Shown in pieces: positions 1-6,562 of a DNA stretch of 6,607 nt; positions within the stretch are counted from its first letter, which is position 1, and each line of letters begins with the position of its first letter. The position numbers were made by a program, and so were the translations under genes. The DNA comes from an uncultured Lactobacillus sp. (GTDB taxonomy: Bacteria > Bacillota > Bacilli > Lactobacillales > Lactobacillaceae), in assembly GCA_946409675.1 (NCBI GenBank), contig CAMJXI010000061.1, positions 1 to 6,607 on the forward strand, written 5' to 3'. The notes below the pieces were generated by a model. It made no database searches. It was given only the letters and a program-made list of their open reading frames with translations, and was not told the origin of the DNA.

Positions 1-115
1 AAGCCATCCTTCAAAGAAACAATGGCTTTTGTATTAACGAATTTCATTACGGGTGGAAGCACTTTGTTATTCACAAACTGGCCAAATGCACCCGGTTTTT
101 TTTCTGTATTATCCA

Positions 116-116
<1 letters not shown>
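1..116 (-). CDS. celB: PTS lactose/cellobiose-family EIIC permease, N-terminal fragment (runs off the left edge)
   Basis: Only the first 38 residues are inside the window, starting MDNTEKKPGAFGQFVNNKVL. The following stretch PPVMKFVNTKAIVSLKDG (residues 21-38) is the typical opening of the integral-membrane EIIC of the lactose/cellobiose PTS family, just before its first membrane segment. EIIC moves the sugar across the membrane while EIIB, fed by EIIA, phosphorylates it. The ATG (116-114) shares one base with the TAA stop of the upstream phospho-beta-glucosidase (TAATG), which suggests translational coupling. A GGAG stretch inside the end of that upstream gene lies about 9 bases before the ATG. 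Known of the family: these permeases are about 410-450 residues, so over 90% is missing. The neighbour makes a beta-glucoside such as cellobiose the likely substrate, but this is inference and aryl-beta-glucosides are equally possible. The cut is the window edge, not a mutation. Confidence 0.85.
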
Positions 117-1498
<1,382 letters not shown>

Positions 1499-1518
1499 TC
1501 ATCCTCCTCCTCAACCGT

Positions 1519-1532
1519 TGTAAGCGGTATCT
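1519..1532 (+). promoter_or_regulatory. cre site (CcpA operator) of the bgl/PTS operon
   Basis: TGTAAGCGGTATCT matches the catabolite-responsive element consensus TGWAARCGYTWNCW at 13 of 14 positions; the only mismatch is G for Y at position 9. It lies 20 bases upstream of the bgl start codon and, if the proximal promoter is right, about 10-25 bases downstream of the transcription start. CcpA with HPr-Ser-P bound there would block transcription when glucose is present. This fits the normal control of beta-glucoside PTS operons. That it is bound is inference. Confidence 0.8.
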
Positions 1533-1539
1533 TTTTCAT

Positions 1540-1558
1540 TACACTTATAAGTATATAC
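1540..1558. promoter_or_regulatory. Operator-like palindromes over the proximal bgl promoter
   Basis: TACACTTATAAGTATA (1540-1555) is a near-perfect 16-base inverted repeat: its half-sites differ at one of eight positions and its core ACTTATAAGT is perfect. It overlaps a second perfect palindrome, GTATATAC (1551-1558), a core shared with operators of HutC-type GntR regulators such as TreR. Both cover the candidate -10 element, a natural place for a substrate-responsive repressor of the bgl operon. No such regulator gene is in the window, so the partner is unknown and AT-rich chance symmetry cannot be excluded. Confidence 0.4.
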
Positions 1559-1577
1559 ATTTGATTTGAAAAAACAA
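1550..1577 (-). promoter_or_regulatory. Candidate proximal promoter of the bgl operon
   Basis: On the minus strand TTGTTT (1577-1572) is followed after 16 bases by TATACT (1555-1550). The -10 matches the sigma-A consensus at 5 of 6 positions, but the -35 is poor. Transcription would start near 1543 and place the cre site in the early transcribed region. The palindromes over the -10 support a controlled promoter here, but the weak -35 means the upstream TATAAT could be the true one. Confidence 0.35.
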
Positions 1578-1610
1578 TACCTTTCGGAAACTTTTCTCAA
1601 AAATTGGTCT

Positions 1611-1639
1611 ATTATAGTCTTTTTTGACAAAATTTTAAT
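1611..1639 (-). promoter_or_regulatory. Candidate distal promoter of the bgl operon
   Basis: A perfect TATAAT -10 lies at 1616-1611 on the minus strand. At a 17-base spacing the -35 would be ATTAAA (1639-1634), a weak match; TTGTCA lies closer, but with only 8 bases between it is too near to serve. Transcription would start near 1604 and give a leader of about 105 bases containing both the operator-like palindromes and the cre site. The perfect -10 makes this at least as likely as the proximal candidate. Confidence 0.4.
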
Positions 1640-1641
1640 TG

Positions 1642-1681
1642 GTATATGCCTCTTTTGCGGTTGATGAGTACCTGCGTATAC
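1642..1681. repeat. Inverted GTATA repeat upstream of the bgl promoters
   Basis: GTATATGC (1642-1649) and GCGTATAC (1674-1681) form an inverted repeat with 7 of 8 matching positions and a 24-base spacer. A further GGTATA occurs at 1696-1701, and GTATATAC at 1551-1558 shares the same core. The arms could be spaced half-sites or paired operators for one regulator. As RNA the pairing works better for a plus-strand transcript (one G-U pair), but no plus-strand gene is present. The function is unknown. Confidence 0.3.
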
Positions 1682-1722
1682 AATTTTTAAACGCCGGTAT
1701 AAAGGGGTTTAGACCGTTTTAG

Positions 1723-1736
1723 GTGATTTAAATCAA
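1723..1736. promoter_or_regulatory. FNR/CRP-family-like palindrome
   Basis: GTGATTTAAATCAA matches the FNR-type pattern TTGAT-N4-ATCAA at 9 of 10 defined positions and contains the perfect 12-base palindrome TGATTTAAATCA (1724-1735). It lies directly beyond the liv terminator T-run and roughly 110-125 bases upstream of the candidate distal bgl start, further than a normal class I or II activator site. Lactobacilli do carry FNR-like proteins (Flp). The site may be real, or chance in AT-rich DNA. Confidence 0.25.
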
Positions 1737-1773
1737 TAAAAAAACGTGTGCTTATCTTAAAAGCGCACGTTTT
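1735..1773 (-). terminator. Intrinsic terminator of the liv operon
   Basis: Arms 1773-1761 and 1753-1741 form a 13-position stem around a 7-base loop, about 54 bases after the livF stop. On the minus strand it ends in a run of seven T (1744-1738), four of which also pair in the stem. In the minus-strand RNA one position is a C-A mismatch, which becomes a G-U pair if read from the plus strand. The plus-strand version is followed by only TTTT before GG, so the element is best read as the end of livJHMGF. Confidence 0.8.
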
Positions 1774-1826
1774 GGAGGTTCCGATTAGACTTTAATTATC
1801 CTAAGGTTAGGTTTGGCCTGAAAAGA

Positions 1827-2531
1827 CTACATCATACCGAGATAAGTGTGCTGTACAGCCTCATTATTAAGGAGTTCTTCGCCTGTTCCCTCGAGCTTAA
1901 TTTTGCCGTTTGCGAGTACGTATCCACGATCAGCAATTTTCAATGCCGTTTTGGCATTTTGCTCGATTAAAAGAATAGTTGTCCCCTGCTCATTTAACTT
2001 TTGAATAATGGCAAAAGTCTTTTCGATGAAGATAGGCGAAAGGCCCATGGATGGTTCATCTAATAGTAAGAGCTTGGGTTGACTCATTAAGGCACGACCC
2101 ATGGCGAGCATTTGTTGCTCCCCACCGGAAAGTGTCGCAGCATCTTGGCCTTGGCGTTCAGCTAGAATAGGAAACTCCTCGAAAATGTAATCAAGTTGGG
2201 CTTGTTTGTCCTTCTTGCTTTCTAGAAAGCCACCCATTTGGAGATTTTCCCGGACGGTTAGCCCGGCGAAAATTCGGCGTCCTTCAGGGACTTGAGCGAT
2301 TTTGGCTTGCACGATTTTACTGGGACTTAATTTGGTTAAGTCGGTGTCCAAAAAAGTAATTTGGCCACTTGCAGCCTTCTTCACACCAGAAAGGGTCTTT
2401 AGAATAGTACTTTTACCGGCACCGTTAGCGCCAATCAGGGTCACAATCTCACCTTGGTTAACGTTAAAGCTTACTTGCTTAACGGCTTCGATTGCACCAT
2501 AGTTAACGGTTAAATTATCGACTTTTAACAT
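1827..2531 (-). CDS. livF: Branched-chain amino acid ABC transporter ATP-binding protein LivF
   Basis: This 234-residue ATPase is one of the two different nucleotide-binding subunits that power the importer on the cytoplasmic side of the membrane. All ABC motifs are visible: Walker A GANGAGKST (34-42), Q-loop Gln80 before VPEGRRIF, signature LSGGEQQ (134-140), Walker B LLLLDEP (154-160) and D-loop SMGLSP (161-166). The switch position is Gln191 in LIEQNA instead of His. This is normal in LivF and helps tell it from LivG. Length and the compact build without a C-terminal extension also fit LivF. The start overlaps the end of livG by 17 bases, and its ribosome binding site AGGAGGAG lies inside livG, so translation is probably coupled. 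It is the last gene of the operon, with a hairpin terminator following. The exact amino acid transported cannot be read from this subunit. Confidence 0.96.
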   Translation of the reverse strand: MLKVDNLTVNYGAIEAVKQVSFNVNQGEIVTLIGANGAGKSTILKTLSGVKKAASGQITFLDTDLTKLSPSKIVQAKIAQVPEGRRIFAGLTVRENLQMGGFLESKKDKQAQLDYIFEEFPILAERQGQDAATLSGGEQQMLAMGRALMSQPKLLLLDEPSMGLSPIFIEKTFAIIQKLNEQGTTILLIEQNAKTALKIADRGYVLANGKIKLEGTGEELLNNEAVQHTYLGMM

Positions 2532-3309
2532 GATGTTCTCCTCCTAAGTAAGCTTCGATAACAGCATCGTCAGCTTGAATATCAGCAGCACTACCTTCGG
2601 CAATTAATTTACCGTGGTTTAGCACGTAGATTTTTTCGGCTAGGTTCATGACCAAACTCATATCGTGCTCGATTAAGACGACGGTGAGGCCAAATTCGGT
2701 TTGTAGTCTTTTGATTAGTTTACTCAATTCGTTAGTTTCTTCGGGGTTCATCCCAGCAGCCGGTTCATCCAAGAAAATGACTTTGGGCTCGGTCGCAACG
2801 GCACGGGCAATTTCGACCCGCCGTTGCATCCCGTATGCCAGGTTAGTTGCTTGCACATCCTTAACATCGTAAAGATCAAACTTCTTCAAGAAATCGTTGG
2901 TCCAATCTTCGACACGCTCTTCTTCCTTCATGAACTTAGGAGTGCGCAGAATAGTATCGAGGAATGATTCACGGTAGTTCTTGGTCAAAGCAATCTTGAT
3001 GTTTTCGCTGACGGTCATCTGGTCGAACAAACGAATATTTTGGAAGGTCCGGACAATTCCCATTTTAGCAATCTTACCAGGACCGGTCTTCGTAATATCA
3101 ATTTCGGTACCGTTGGGATTGAAGAGTACCTTACCAGTAGTTGCGGGAGCGACCCCAGTTAGTGCGTTAAAGAAGGTTGTTTTCCCGGCACCGTTTGGGC
3201 CGATGAGGGCGGCAATCTGGCCTTTTTCGATGGAGATATTTACTTTTTCAACGGCGGTTAACCCACCAAAAACCTTGGAAACATCTTGGGCAATTAAAAT
3301 TTTGGTCAT
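2515..3309 (-). CDS. livG: Branched-chain amino acid ABC transporter ATP-binding protein LivG
   Basis: This 264-residue ATPase pairs with LivF to drive the LivHM channel. Motifs in order are Walker A GPNGAGKTT (37-45), Q-loop Gln90 in RTFQNIRLF, an insert at about 108-135 that is usual in LivG, the degenerate signature LAYGMQRR (157-164), Walker B VIFLDEP (177-183) and the switch His215 in LIEHDMS. The signature reads AYG instead of SGG, as is typical of LivG proteins, so it is not a defect. MNPEET (187-192) after the D-loop and the C-terminal VIEAYLGG are also family features. The ATG overlaps the livM stop as ATGA (4 bases), and a GGGGA-type ribosome binding site precedes it. The last 17 bases are shared with livF. 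The gene is complete and in frame. Confidence 0.96.
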   Translation of the reverse strand: MTKILIAQDVSKVFGGLTAVEKVNISIEKGQIAALIGPNGAGKTTFFNALTGVAPATTGKVLFNPNGTEIDITKTGPGKIAKMGIVRTFQNIRLFDQMTVSENIKIALTKNYRESFLDTILRTPKFMKEEERVEDWTNDFLKKFDLYDVKDVQATNLAYGMQRRVEIARAVATEPKVIFLDEPAAGMNPEETNELSKLIKRLQTEFGLTVVLIEHDMSLVMNLAEKIYVLNHGKLIAEGSAADIQADDAVIEAYLGGEHHVKSR

Positions 3310-4280
3310 GATTGTTCCCCTTTTGGATTAATTTTGTTGGAGCGGGAACTAATTTTATCCCAGATTTTGGTGAAAGATAATTCGTAATGACCCAACAGAC
3401 CACTTGGTTTGAACATCATGATCAAAATCAAGATGACCGCATAGATTAACATCCGTAATGCCCCCAAGCTTTGTAAAGCAGTGTCTAAGACACCCAAGAT
3501 TACAGCGGCAACAACGGTCCCGGTATAACTACCGACCCCACCCATTACGACGATGATCAAGAGAGAAACGGAGCTCATAATGCCAAAGTCACCAGGGGTG
3601 ATGGTTTGGATATAAACGGCGTGCAAGGAACCAGCTACACTAGCGGTTGCGGTGCCTAAGACGAAGGCGGCAAGTTTCCACTTCAAGGGTGTAATCCCAA
3701 CGGATTCAGCGGCGATTTCGTCGTCACGGATGGCTTGTAAGGCGCGTCCGGCTCTAGAACGACTGAAGTTGACGATGATAATCGTAGTTACACAAACAAG
3801 AATATAAACGGTTGGCCAAGAAGCCAGGTTAGGAATGTTAAACATTCCGGCAGCCCCGTTAGTAATCTTCAAGTTGTTGATGATGACGCGGATGATTTCG
3901 GCAGCCCCCATAGTTGCGATGGCAAGATAATCACCACGTAAACGCAAAGTTGGAATACCAATGATTAAGGCGAACAGGACTGCAATGGCAATCCCTGCAA
4001 AAATGGACACGTAGAAACCAATTGTAGTAGGTAATTTTGCGACGATGATGGCTGTGGTGTAAGCCCCAATCGCCATGAAACCGGCGTGACCAAGGGAGAA
4101 TTGGCCGGCGTATCCGATAATCAGGTTTAAGCCAACGGCTAAGATAATGTTGATTCCGATAGTAACAATCATGTTTTCGATAAAGGAATCGATGACGCCA
4201 GCACCAACTAAGAAGTTAATGAGGTAAAAGCCGGCAATCATTAGGACTAACCAAACGCCTCGTATTTTTAAATTTTTCAT
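3306..4280 (-). CDS. livM: Branched-chain amino acid ABC transporter permease LivM
   Basis: This 324-residue polytopic membrane protein forms the translocation channel together with LivH. About eight or nine hydrophobic segments are visible (roughly 10-28, 36-55, 64-81, 88-110, 118-134, 157-172, 203-222, 235-260, 275-291). Family landmarks are NLIIGYAGQFSLGHAGFMAI (52-71), TLRLRGDYLAIATMG (111-125) and the cytoplasmic coupling loop RAGRALQAIRDDEIAAESVG (176-195), which contacts an ATPase. The C-terminal tail after FKPSGLLG is polar and basic (about 298-324). The start codon lies 4 bases after the livH stop, with AAAGGTG inside the end of livH as the likely ribosome binding site. The stop overlaps livG as ATGA. 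The length is usual for Gram-positive LivM; E. coli LivM is longer at the N-terminus. Confidence 0.95.
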   Translation of the reverse strand: MKNLKIRGVWLVLMIAGFYLINFLVGAGVIDSFIENMIVTIGINIILAVGLNLIIGYAGQFSLGHAGFMAIGAYTTAIIVAKLPTTIGFYVSIFAGIAIAVLFALIIGIPTLRLRGDYLAIATMGAAEIIRVIINNLKITNGAAGMFNIPNLASWPTVYILVCVTTIIIVNFSRSRAGRALQAIRDDEIAAESVGITPLKWKLAAFVLGTATASVAGSLHAVYIQTITPGDFGIMSSVSLLIIVVMGGVGSYTGTVVAAVILGVLDTALQSLGALRMLIYAVILILIMMFKPSGLLGHYELSFTKIWDKISSRSNKINPKGEQS

Positions 4281-4284
4281 GCAA

Positions 4285-5163
4285 TCACACCTTTTCCTTT
4301 GCGCTTTTGCCTAAGAGACCAGTTGGCAAGACAATTAAAATCAAGATTAAGACGATATAAACGGCAGCATCTTTGTAAGCAGATAAGCCAACGGCCTGGA
4401 TCAAAGTCTCCAAGGTTCCGATGACGAATCCTCCGATAGCAGCCCCAGGAATTGAGCCGATCCCACCGACAACAGCGGCAACAAAGGCTTTGATTCCGGG
4501 TACCATTCCCATCATTGGGTCAATTGAGTTGTAGTACAAGCCAATCAAGACACCAGCAGCTCCGGCTAAGGCAGAACCTAAACCAAAGGTGAAACTGATG
4601 ACGTGGTTAGAGTTGATGCCCATTAATTCGGCGGCATCTGGGTCGATGGCCACGGCACGCATGGCGATTCCCATCTTGGTTTTCTTAACGATGATTTGTA
4701 AGACAATCATCAAGAAAATAGAGGTACAAAGGATTAAGACTTGGATATTTGAAATTTCGATTCCCATAAAGGTTAAAGTTTTGTGCGTAATTATTTGCGG
4801 AAAGTCGCGGGTATTTGCACCAAATAACAAACTCATGCCGTTTTCCAAAAAGTAACTGACCCCAATTGCGGTGATTAATGCGGTAATCCGCGGTGCTTTT
4901 CTTAAAGGACGGTAAGCTAAGAACTCGATCACCATCCCGAGAATTGCCGTAACTACCATGGCACTAACTAACGCCACAAAGAAATCTACATGGTAGGTAT
5001 TGATGATGTAGTAACCCCAGAAGGCCCCAATCATATAAATATCCCCATGGGCAAAGTTTATTAATTTGATAATTCCGTAGACCATCGTGTAGCCTAAGGC
5101 CAGCAAGGCATAGATACTACCAAGTGAAAGCCCGTTGACTAACTGCTGTAAAAATACGTCCAT
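4285..5163 (-). CDS. livH: Branched-chain amino acid ABC transporter permease LivH
   Basis: This 292-residue membrane protein is the second half of the permease pair. It opens with QLVNGLSLGSIYALLALGYT (7-26) followed by MVYGIIKLINFAHGDIYMIG, a hallmark of LivH. The coupling loop is KMGIAMRAVAIDPDAAELMG (163-182), and the conserved GIKAFVAAVVGGIGSIPGA (223-241) follows. About eight hydrophobic segments can be picked out, the last (266-280) ending in LPTGLLGK. The ATG is preceded by AGGGAGA with 7 bases of spacing, a good ribosome binding site. The 31-base gap to livJ has no hairpin that I can see, so nothing in the sequence suggests that transcription is reduced after the binding-protein gene. 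It is complete, with family-typical length. Confidence 0.96.
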   Translation of the reverse strand: MDVFLQQLVNGLSLGSIYALLALGYTMVYGIIKLINFAHGDIYMIGAFWGYYIINTYHVDFFVALVSAMVVTAILGMVIEFLAYRPLRKAPRITALITAIGVSYFLENGMSLLFGANTRDFPQIITHKTLTFMGIEISNIQVLILCTSIFLMIVLQIIVKKTKMGIAMRAVAIDPDAAELMGINSNHVISFTFGLGSALAGAAGVLIGLYYNSIDPMMGMVPGIKAFVAAVVGGIGSIPGAAIGGFVIGTLETLIQAVGLSAYKDAAVYIVLILILIVLPTGLLGKSAKEKV

Positions 5164-5194
5164 CTAACTTCTCCCTTTAATACTGTTTTTTAAA

Positions 5195-6430
5195 CTATTT
5201 AACTACTGTTGCTTTAGCAACTTTACCTTTTTGTAATTCTTCGATGATGATTGGTTTTTCTGGATCATGGTTCTTGTTAACCGTGATATCACCGGCAGCA
5301 GCTGGCATATCTTTGATCTTAGCTAATTCTTTAGCAATCTTAACTGAGTTAGTTGATTTGCCGTTTTCGATAGCTTGTTTGATCATCAAAACAGAGTCAT
5401 AAGCTAAAGCTGAGAAAGTTGGTGCTGTTTGGTCGTATTTCTTTTCATAATTAGTGATAAATTTTTTAGCAACATCATTACTGTTAGCACTCATAGTTGA
5501 AAATGGTGTGGTGTAGAAAACGTTTGAAGCATTTTCGTCGCCAGCAATTTCAGCTAACTTAGGATCAGCCATACCATCACTACCGATGATTGGAACATCA
5601 ATACCAGATTGACGAGCTTGTTTGATGATTAAACCAACTTCAGAATAGTAACCTGGAGCGTAGATTGCATCGATGTCTTGTGACTTGATAGAAGTAACTA
5701 AGGCATTGAAATCTTTATCGCCTTCAGCAAAGTATTGGGTCGAAACGACTTTAGCATCGACTTCGCCCTTGAAGGCTTTTGCTAAACCAGTACCGTAGTC
5801 ACTTGAATTATCAGCGATGATAGCTACTTTTTTGATGCTCTTTTGGTCGTTGACGTAGTGAGCAGCCGTTTTACCTTGGAAGTTGTTTTCAAAACAAGCA
5901 CGGAAAACGTAAGGTTGAACTGTGCCGTCTTTTTGAAGAGTAAAGTTAGGATCAGTGGCACTCGGGCTAACTGCAGCAACCTTAGCTTTGGTAATTGCAG
6001 GAATAGCGGCAGTACCGGCACTAGTAGTAGCAGTACCAACGATAGCGGAAACTTTTTCCTTAGTAGCTAATTGAGCGGCAACGGAAGCTGCTCCACTAGT
6101 TGTTGACTTGTTGTCTAAGATGACAGGTTCTATCTTCATCTTCTTATCACCGACTTTGATACCGCCAGCAGCATTGATTTCGTTAACGGCTAATTCGAAG
6201 CCTTTCTTCATTTGGTTACCATAACCAGCAGCAGCTCCAGATAATTCCATGTTCATCCCGATTTTGACGGTTGAACCAGTTGCTTCGTTCCCCGATTTAG
6301 TGGCGTTTGAGTTAGTAGCACAACCGACCATCATTAAAGCAGCTCCGGCAACAGCCATCATTTTAGTAATTTGTTTAAAGCCGACTTTTCGTTTATTACT
6401 CATATTGGTTTTCATCTTATCTTTCATCAT
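5195..6430 (-). CDS. livJ: Branched-chain amino acid ABC transporter substrate-binding lipoprotein LivJ
   Basis: This is the extracellular capture subunit (periplasmic-binding-protein type 1, Peripla_BP_6/Leu-Ile-Val family). I take the ATG at 6430, giving 411 residues, because GAGG at 6443-6440 is 9 bases ahead of it; the frame also extends to a TTG at 6445, but that lies on the ribosome binding site. ATGs at 6427 and further in (KMKTNMSNKRK) are alternatives. A basic n-region, a hydrophobic stretch (ITKMMAVAGAALMMVG) and a lipobox MVGC with Cys37 indicate lipidation by Lgt and cleavage by signal peptidase II. A Ser/Thr/Asn-rich linker leads into the two-lobed domain, from TVKIGMNMELSG (54-65) to the C-terminus. 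VSPSATDP (154-161) is in a ligand-binding position. The family binds Leu/Ile/Val but also other amino acids or amides, so the substrate is inferred from the operon only. It is first in livJHMGF. Confidence 0.93.
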   Translation of the reverse strand: MMKDKMKTNMSNKRKVGFKQITKMMAVAGAALMMVGCATNSNATKSGNEATGSTVKIGMNMELSGAAAGYGNQMKKGFELAVNEINAAGGIKVGDKKMKIEPVILDNKSTTSGAASVAAQLATKEKVSAIVGTATTSAGTAAIPAITKAKVAAVSPSATDPNFTLQKDGTVQPYVFRACFENNFQGKTAAHYVNDQKSIKKVAIIADNSSDYGTGLAKAFKGEVDAKVVSTQYFAEGDKDFNALVTSIKSQDIDAIYAPGYYSEVGLIIKQARQSGIDVPIIGSDGMADPKLAEIAGDENASNVFYTTPFSTMSANSNDVAKKFITNYEKKYDQTAPTFSALAYDSVLMIKQAIENGKSTNSVKIAKELAKIKDMPAAAGDITVNKNHDPEKPIIIEELQKGKVAKATVVK

Positions 6431-6439
6431 TATTCCCAT

Positions 6440-6443
6440 CCTC
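6440..6443 (-). promoter_or_regulatory. Ribosome binding site deciding the livJ start
   Basis: GAGG on the minus strand, 9 bases before the ATG at 6430 and 12 before the ATG at 6427. It overlaps the upstream TTG (6445) and abuts the ATG at 6439, so those cannot be its start codons. This is why livJ is placed at 6430. Confidence 0.65.
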
Positions 6444-6466
6444 AAATAGTTTTAAAAAATAGTTTT
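6444..6466. repeat. Tandem 10-base direct repeat in the livJ leader
   Basis: AAAACTATTT occurs twice on the minus strand (6466-6457 and 6453-6444) with TTT between, a 13-base period, ending directly at the livJ ribosome binding site. The identity is exact. It may be a pair of regulator half-sites, or simple AT-rich duplication. Between this repeat and the upstream terminator (6467-6510) I see no convincing -35/-10 pair: TTGAAG (6488-6483) has no good -10 at the right distance. A short AATAG-7-CTATT inverted repeat lies at 6490-6506. Confidence 0.5.
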
Positions 6467-6510
6467 CGTTGGCATTTTTAATCTTCAAGAATAGTGCGCT
6501 GCTATTATGA

Positions 6511-6549
6511 AAATAAAAAAGGCCACATCCTGTAAATCAGAATGAGGCC
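6511..6549 (-). terminator. Intrinsic terminator upstream of livJ
   Basis: On the minus strand GGCCTCATTCTG (6549-6538) pairs with CAGGATGTGGCC (6532-6521) around the 5-base loop ATTTA, with one T-T mismatch and one T-G wobble. It is followed by TTTTTTATTT (6520-6511). Read from the plus strand, there is no T-run after the stem and the wobble becomes a C-A mismatch, so the direction is clear. It lies about 80 bases before the livJ ATG. Most simply it ends an upstream gene outside the contig. A role as a leader attenuator of the liv operon is possible, but no T-box AGGGTGG element is present in the visible part. Confidence 0.75.
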
Positions 6550-6562
6550 GTCAAAATCTTTG

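Larger units (their letters stand above)
1499..1826. other. Intergenic region between livF and the bgl operon, no gene
   Basis: This is the only gap over 300 bases. In minus-strand order it holds a small CCTAA-GG-TTAGG inverted repeat (1800-1811), the liv operon terminator (1773-1735), an FNR-like palindrome (1736-1723), a stretch with repeated GTATA motifs (1641-1704), a consensus TATAAT (1616-1611), a second promoter candidate with an operator-like palindrome (1577-1540), a cre site (1532-1519) and the bgl ribosome binding site (about 1512-1503). The open frames crossing it have no ribosome binding site or recognisable protein, and I see no coding gene. I also looked for a BglG/LicT-type antiterminator followed by a terminator in the bgl leader and did not find one. 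Confidence 0.8.

Noticed and set aside
1624..1652. A perfect plus-strand TTGACA at 1624-1629 as a -35 for a rightward promoter
   Set aside because: No acceptable -10 lies 16-18 bases downstream; TATATG is only 13 bases away. A rightward transcript would run antisense through livF with no gene to serve.
1957..1959. The missing switch histidine in LivF (Gln191 in LIEQNA)
   Set aside because: LivF proteins commonly carry Gln here, including the E. coli protein (VEQNA), so it is a family trait and not a damaged ATPase.
2818..2841. The degenerate ABC signature LAYGMQRR in LivG
   Set aside because: AYGxQRR is the usual form in LivG proteins and does not indicate loss of function.
5164..5194. An attenuator or processing hairpin between livJ and livH
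   Set aside because: The 31-base gap is AT-rich, but I could find no stem of useful length.
6501..6515. A possible CodY box (TATTTTCATAATAGC on the minus strand) upstream of livJ
   Set aside because: It has five mismatches to the 15-base CodY consensus and overlaps the T-run of the terminator. CodY control of livJ is plausible biologically, but this match is too weak to annotate.
6511..6562. T-box riboswitch for branched-chain amino acids upstream of livJ
   Set aside because: There is a terminator hairpin, but no AGGGTGG antiterminator sequence and too little leader before the adapter to contain the specifier stem.
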